Positions 7,002 through 10,712 of a stretch of 10,712 nt of DNA are shown one piece after another. A program made the translations under genes and the position numbers. Numbering within the stretch: the first letter of the stretch is position 1; the number at the start of each line of letters is the position of its first letter. The notes below the pieces were generated by a model, which made no database searches, was not told the origin of the DNA, and saw only the letters and a list, made by a program, of their open reading frames with translations. Origin of the DNA: an uncultured bacterium (GTDB lineage: Bacteria > Bacillota > Clostridia > Christensenellales > Borkfalkiaceae); the NCBI GenBank assembly GCA_934871445.1, contig CAKXBD010000068.1, forward strand, positions 1-10,712, written 5' to 3'.

Positions 7002-8105
7002 ATGAAAACGGCAGGTATTGTTCTGAGAAATTTTAAAAACGGACTTTCCGAGCTGGATTTTTCTTCTTCCGACGCATTTTTGAAAGCGGGATATCCTTTT
7101 GAGGAAGTGCGCCTTCTTTCCCGCAAAGATCGGGACGCATTTTTGAAAGCGGCGGAAGATCTGGTGGCCGAATCGGAAAATCTTGTCGTAATAGCGGAAA
7201 AAAGTGTTTTACCGTCTGCACGGGAATGGCTGTCGGAAAAATTCAATACAAATTTTTTGCAAGGCACGCTTTCGGGAGCCGGACTATTTGAAAAGGAGGA
7301 CTGTTCGTTATTTCTCGTTTCTCCGGACGACGGGGAATCGGGCGCGGAATATGTCAAAAATGTTTGTGTCCCCTTTTTGGAAAAAAAGTATTCTACCCGC
7401 TTCGATCGTATCGTTCTCCGTGCAGTAGGGGCGGGAAAAGAACGTATCAAAGAGCTTTTGCAAGAAGCGCTCCGTATGAGCGGGGATAAGTTGACGTATA
7501 ATGATAAAGAACGGTACGGCGAAAGTGTAGTGGAAATTCTCTACGACTCTTCTGCGCCGAAAATGCTTGCGGACGGCGTATTGAGACTGTTTGCGGAAGG
7601 TTTGGGGGACGCGGTTTATGCGTTGGACGATACGCCGTTGGAAAAGAGACTCGTTCAGCTTCTCAAACTTCGGGGAAAGAAAATCAGTGTCGCCGAATCG
7701 TTTACGGGCGGGGGCGTCGGAAGGCGGATCGTGTCCGTCCCGGGGGCGAGCGAAGTGTATTTTGAAGGTTTGAATACGTATGACGAAAGGGCAAAAATCA
7801 AGCGTCTCGGCGTTTCCGAATATACGCTTAGAACGGTCGGAGCCGTATCTGACGAAACGGCTTACGAAATGGCTGCGGGCCTGATCGCCTCCGGAGACTG
7901 CGACATTTCCGTCGCGACGACGGGACTGGCGGGACCGAAGTCCGATCGCACGGAACTGCCCGTAGGGCTGGTATATATCGCGGTCGGCCTGAAAGAAAAG
8001 GTATACGTTTATCGTTACCGCTTTGAAGGAACGAGAGAGGAAATTACCGAAACGGCCATCAATTACGCTCTTTTTTTGGCCTATCGGCAATTGAAAAATT
8101 TATAA
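7002..8105 (+). CDS. cinA: CinA family protein with degenerate N-terminal domain and intact PncC-like amidase domain
   Basis: The C-terminal part (about residues 215-367) is a clear CinA/PncC domain, the family that includes nicotinamide mononucleotide deamidase. AESFTGG is at residues 231-237 (usual form AESCTGG), followed by VPGAS, NTYDERAKIKRLGV, GAVSDET and TGLAGP...ELPVG. The N-terminal part (about 1-215) aligns in outline with the CinA MoCF-like (COG1058) domain: VVILRAVGAGKERIKELL-like text near 145-160 and LGDAVYALDDTPLE near 206-219 fit. However, the GTELL-type start and the GGLGPTxDD motif are absent; ENLVVIAEK stands where the latter is expected. At 367 residues it is some 45 shorter than typical full-length CinA. 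Predicted activity is NMN to nicotinate mononucleotide, in pyridine nucleotide recycling; the older competence role is uncertain. It is 33 bp ahead of recA, the common Bacillota order. Identity is sure; activity is inferred. Confidence 0.9.
   Translation: MKTAGIVLRNFKNGLSELDFSSSDAFLKAGYPFEEVRLLSRKDRDAFLKAAEDLVAESENLVVIAEKSVLPSAREWLSEKFNTNFLQGTLSGAGLFEKEDCSLFLVSPDDGESGAEYVKNVCVPFLEKKYSTRFDRIVLRAVGAGKERIKELLQEALRMSGDKLTYNDKERYGESVVEILYDSSAPKMLADGVLRLFAEGLGDAVYALDDTPLEKRLVQLLKLRGKKISVAESFTGGGVGRRIVSVPGASEVYFEGLNTYDERAKIKRLGVSEYTLRTVGAVSDETAYEMAAGLIASGDCDISVATTGLAGPKSDRTELPVGLVYIAVGLKEKVYVYRYRFEGTREEITETAINYALFLAYRQLKNL
7071..7152 (+). repeat. 19-bp direct repeat within cinA
   Basis: GACGCATTTTTGAAAGCGG occurs exactly at 7071-7089 and at 7134-7152. 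The offset is 63 bp (21 codons), so both copies are in frame and encode DAFLKA. The sequences after the repeats do not resemble each other, so this is not an obvious recent duplication of a longer unit. Confidence 0.85.
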
Positions 8106-8138
8106 AATTTCGTAAAAAGATACAGGAGTAAATTTATA

Positions 8139-9206
8139 ATGAGCAACGAAAAAAACAGCGAAAAGAGCAAGGTAAACAGCGAAAAAATGAAAGCGCTCGA
8201 CGCCGTGCTTTTGCAGATTGAAAAGCAGTACGGAAAGGGTTCGATCATGCGCCTTGGCGATGAAGCGGGCAAAACGGAAATTGAAGTCATTCCCACGGGC
8301 TGTCTCACGCTCGATTTGGCGCTCGGAATCGGCGGTATGCCGCGGGGCAGAATCATCGAGATTTACGGCCCCGAATCCTCGGGTAAGACGACGGTCGCGC
8401 TCCATGCAATTGCGGAGGCGCAGAAAATGGGCGGTGTCGCGGCGTTTATCGATGCGGAGCATGCGCTCGACCCCGTCTATGCGAAAAAGCTCGGGGTCAA
8501 CCTCGAAGATTTGTACGTCTCCCAGCCGGATACCGGCGAACAGGCTCTCGATATCACCGACGCGCTGGTCAGGAGTTCCGCGGTGGATATCATCGTCATC
8601 GACTCGGTGGCGGCGTTAACTCCGAAGGCGGAAATCGAAGGCGATATGGGAGATAGTCATGTCGGACTTCAGGCGCGGCTCATGTCTCAGGCTTTGAGAA
8701 AATTGACGGCGATCGTCAATAAATCGCATACCTGCGTCATTTTTATCAATCAGCTTAGAGAAAAAGTAGGTGTCATGTTCGGAAATCCCGAAACGACTCC
8801 GGGCGGCAAAGCGCTGAAATTCTACGCGAGCATCCGCATCGACGTCAGAAGAATGGATTCGCTCAAAGACGGGGACGGAATCATGGGTAACCGTACGAAG
8901 GCGAAAATCGTCAAAAATAAGCTGGCGCCTCCCTTCAAACAGGCGGAATTCGATATCGTTTTCGGAGAAGGGATTTCTCAGCAGGGCTGCATCATCGATA
9001 TGGGCGTTCAGTACGATATTATTGCGAAGAGCGGCGCATGGTTCAGCTATAACGGCAATAAAGTGGCTCAAGGTAAAGAAAAAATGCGCCAATATCTGAA
9101 AGATAACCCCGAAGTACAGGCGGAAATCGAAGCGAAAATCCGTGAAGCGGCGAAGGGCGGCACGGAGGAAACAGAAACACCTGCAGAGGAAAACAAAGAA
9201 GAGTAA
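8139..9206 (+). CDS. recA: Recombinase RecA
   Basis: ATP-dependent strand-exchange protein for homologous recombination; it also triggers LexA self-cleavage in the SOS response. Its 355 residues match the family. Walker A GPESSGKT is at residues 77-84 and Walker B is IIVIDSVAAL. The L2 region has GVMFGNPETTPGG, preceded by INQLREK. The C-terminal tail is acidic (ETPAEENKEE), as usual. The start ATG at 8139 has AGGAG (8124-8128) at 10-nt spacing. The N-terminus has about 15 extra charged residues (two NSEK motifs) before the conserved KALDAVLLQIEKQYGKGSIM. M17 (8187) is a possible alternative start but has no SD. The gene follows cinA by 33 bp and precedes nadE by 27 bp. No GAAC-N4-GTTC-like LexA box is visible just upstream, and no good promoter, so transcription is probably read-through. 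Confidence 0.98.
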   Translation: MSNEKNSEKSKVNSEKMKALDAVLLQIEKQYGKGSIMRLGDEAGKTEIEVIPTGCLTLDLALGIGGMPRGRIIEIYGPESSGKTTVALHAIAEAQKMGGVAAFIDAEHALDPVYAKKLGVNLEDLYVSQPDTGEQALDITDALVRSSAVDIIVIDSVAALTPKAEIEGDMGDSHVGLQARLMSQALRKLTAIVNKSHTCVIFINQLREKVGVMFGNPETTPGGKALKFYASIRIDVRRMDSLKDGDGIMGNRTKAKIVKNKLAPPFKQAEFDIVFGEGISQQGCIIDMGVQYDIIAKSGAWFSYNGNKVAQGKEKMRQYLKDNPEVQAEIEAKIREAAKGGTEETETPAEENKEE

Positions 9207-9233
9207 ACCGCCGGAAAAACGAAAGGAAAATTC

Positions 9234-10712
9234 ATGAAATACGGTTTTGTCAAAGTCGCGGCGGTAAGTCCGGAACTGAAAGTCGCAGACGTAAAATTTA
9301 ATACGTTGAAAATCGAAGAGGAAATTGTAAGTCAGACGAAGGAAGGGACGGAAATTCTCGTCTTTCCCGAGCTCTGCCTTTGCGGCTATACGTGCGGAGA
9401 TCTATTTTTACAGCCCCTTCTTTTGGAGTCTTGCCGAAGGGCGCTGAAAGAGCTTTCGCTGTTTACGCGCGGAATTTCCATGCTGATTTTTGTGGGACTG
9501 CCCATGGATTATATGGGAAAGTTATATAACTGCGCTGCGGCGCTCTGTAACGGAAGGGTGCTCGGCATTGTTCCCAAGACGCACATTCCCAATTATTCGG
9601 AGTTTTATGAGCGGAGGTATTTTTCTCCCGCGCCGAACGGGAACATTTCCGATTATCGGCTTTGGGAAGAAGAATACACGACATTCGGAACCAAGCAAAT
9701 TTTTGCCGACGAAAAAAATCCCGACGTAAAGGCGGCCTGCGAAATCTGCGAGGATTTATGGGTAGGTATACCGCCCTCCGTTTATGCGGCTTCGGCAGGC
9801 GCGACGATTATCGTCAATCTTTCCGCGTCAGACGAGACGATCGGGAAGGCGGAATATCGGAGAATGCTCGTCAAATCACAGTCGGGAAGAAACGTTTGCG
9901 CGTATATCTATGCAGATGCCGGAACGGGCGAATCGACTACGGACATGGTTTTCGCCGGGCATAATCTGATCGCGGAAAACGCTTCCGTATTGTCGGAAGG
10001 TCTCCCTTTTGTAAAGGGAAGAGCGACGGCGGAAATTGACGCCTCTTTTCTCGCGGCGGAACGCAGAAAACTGACGACTTTCACGGGCGCGGAAACGCCT
10101 TCGGATTTTATCGTAACAAAGGCGTGTTTTTGCGGGGACGGGGAACTGACTTTGCGAAAAGTTTCTAAAATGCCGTTTGTTCCGCAGGAGAACATGCAAC
10201 TCGGAGAACGTGCGGAACTTATTTTATCCATACAGGCGCAGGGCTTGGCGCGCAGACTTTCTCATACGGGCGCAAAGACTGCGGTTATCGGAATTTCCGG
10301 CGGGCTCGATTCTTCCCTTGCACTTCTCGTTTCTGCACGGGCGTTTGAAATTCTCGGCAGAGATAAAAGGGATATTGTTGCCGTTACGATGCCCGGGTTC
10401 GGAACGACGGGAAAGACGTTTGATAATTCCCTGAAACTGATTGAATGTACGGGGGCAAGCGGGCGGACAGTCAATATTTCCGAGAGTGTTTTGAAGCATT
10501 TTGAAGATATCGGCCACGACAGAGAAGTGTTGGACGTGACGTACGAAAATGCACAGGCGCGCATGCGTACCATGATTCTCATGGACATCGCAAATAAGAC
10601 GGGAGGGCTCGTCGTCGGGACGGGGGATTTAAGCGAACTCGCCCTCGGTTGGTGTACTTATAACGGAGATCACATGTCGATGTATGCCGTCAATTCCTCC
10701 GTACCCAAGACC
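9234..10712 (+). CDS. nadE: Glutamine-dependent NAD+ synthetase, 3' truncated
   Basis: Makes NAD+ from nicotinate adenine dinucleotide, ATP and glutamine-derived ammonia. The frame is open to the window end (493 codons); the two-domain form is usually about 640-680 residues, so about 150 are missing. The N-terminal nitrilase-type glutaminase (about 1-280) shows the full catalytic triad: E46 in FPELCLCGYTCGDL, K115 in VPKTHIPNYSEFYE and C172 in ICEDLW. The C-terminal synthetase domain (from about 325) has the ATP pyrophosphatase loop SGGLDSS (355-361), MPGFGTTGKT and GTGDLSELALGW. The PNYSEFYERRYF text and the long length point to the Mycobacterium tuberculosis-type enzyme. The start ATG at 9234 has AAAGGA (9222-9227) at 6-nt spacing. 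It is 27 bp after recA with no terminator between, so the two are likely co-transcribed. In many relatives I would expect rny here, so this neighbour is less usual. Confidence 0.95.
   Translation, partial: MKYGFVKVAAVSPELKVADVKFNTLKIEEEIVSQTKEGTEILVFPELCLCGYTCGDLFLQPLLLESCRRALKELSLFTRGISMLIFVGLPMDYMGKLYNCAAALCNGRVLGIVPKTHIPNYSEFYERRYFSPAPNGNISDYRLWEEEYTTFGTKQIFADEKNPDVKAACEICEDLWVGIPPSVYAASAGATIIVNLSASDETIGKAEYRRMLVKSQSGRNVCAYIYADAGTGESTTDMVFAGHNLIAENASVLSEGLPFVKGRATAEIDASFLAAERRKLTTFTGAETPSDFIVTKACFCGDGELTLRKVSKMPFVPQENMQLGERAELILSIQAQGLARRLSHTGAKTAVIGISGGLDSSLALLVSARAFEILGRDKRDIVAVTMPGFGTTGKTFDNSLKLIECTGASGRTVNISESVLKHFEDIGHDREVLDVTYENAQARMRTMILMDIANKTGGLVVGTGDLSELALGWCTYNGDHMSMYAVNSSVPKT

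Noticed and set aside
7308..8090. Antisense open frame of about 260 codons opposite cinA
   Set aside because: The opposite strand has the conserved CinA domain. The antisense product is Arg/Phe-rich with no known motif, so it is a shadow.
8965..8972. GAGAAGGG in recA, identical to the SpoIIIE polarity motif of B. subtilis
   Set aside because: A single 8-mer in a window of this size is expected by chance at an appreciable rate, and no second copy was noticed. It says nothing about this organism's motif.
9207..9233. Terminator or promoter between recA and nadE
   Set aside because: The 27-bp gap holds only a ribosome binding site. No hairpin, T tract or -10/-35 pair is visible.

Overview
This window looks like a chromosomal housekeeping segment of a low- to moderate-GC Gram-positive bacterium, most likely a member of the class Clostridia. 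The reasons are the gene order ftsK/spoIIIE - rimO - pgsA - cinA - recA, which is a familiar clostridial and Bacillota arrangement, the strong GGAGG-type ribosome binding sites, a TTG start codon, and SigA-type promoters with extended -10 elements. The genus cannot be read from the sequence. All six genes lie on the + strand. I see no tRNA, rRNA, CRISPR array, insertion sequence, phage gene or toxin-antitoxin pair.

Layout. At 1-1312 is murC (peptidoglycan precursor synthesis), missing only its first residues. The 151-bp gap that follows holds an intrinsic terminator (about 1347-1395) and then a near-consensus SigA promoter (TTGATA-17 bp-TATAAT with TGn, 1408-1436). At 1464-4928 is a large FtsK/SpoIIIE DNA translocase with an unusually long disordered linker. 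A 91-bp AT-rich gap carries a second extended -10 promoter. It appears to drive a tight set of genes: rimO (5020-6354), pgsA (6351-6941, overlapping rimO by 4 bp), cinA (7002-8105), recA (8139-9206) and a glutamine-dependent NAD+ synthetase gene, nadE (9234 to the window end, 3' truncated). No convincing terminator or SOS operator was seen between rimO and nadE.

How the genes work together. murC and ftsK serve cell wall synthesis and septum or chromosome segregation. rimO modifies ribosomal protein S12, and pgsA makes the phosphatidylglycerol precursor of the membrane. cinA, recA and nadE may form a biochemical set: DNA repair with NAD+-dependent ligase releases NMN, the C-terminal PncC-like domain of CinA can deamidate NMN, and NadE completes NAD+ resynthesis. 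This link is inference from context.

No wholly new system is evident. The points most worth a second look are the two-part low-complexity linker of FtsK, a CinA whose N-terminal MoCF-like domain has lost its signature motifs while the amidase domain is kept, and the cinA-recA-nadE arrangement.
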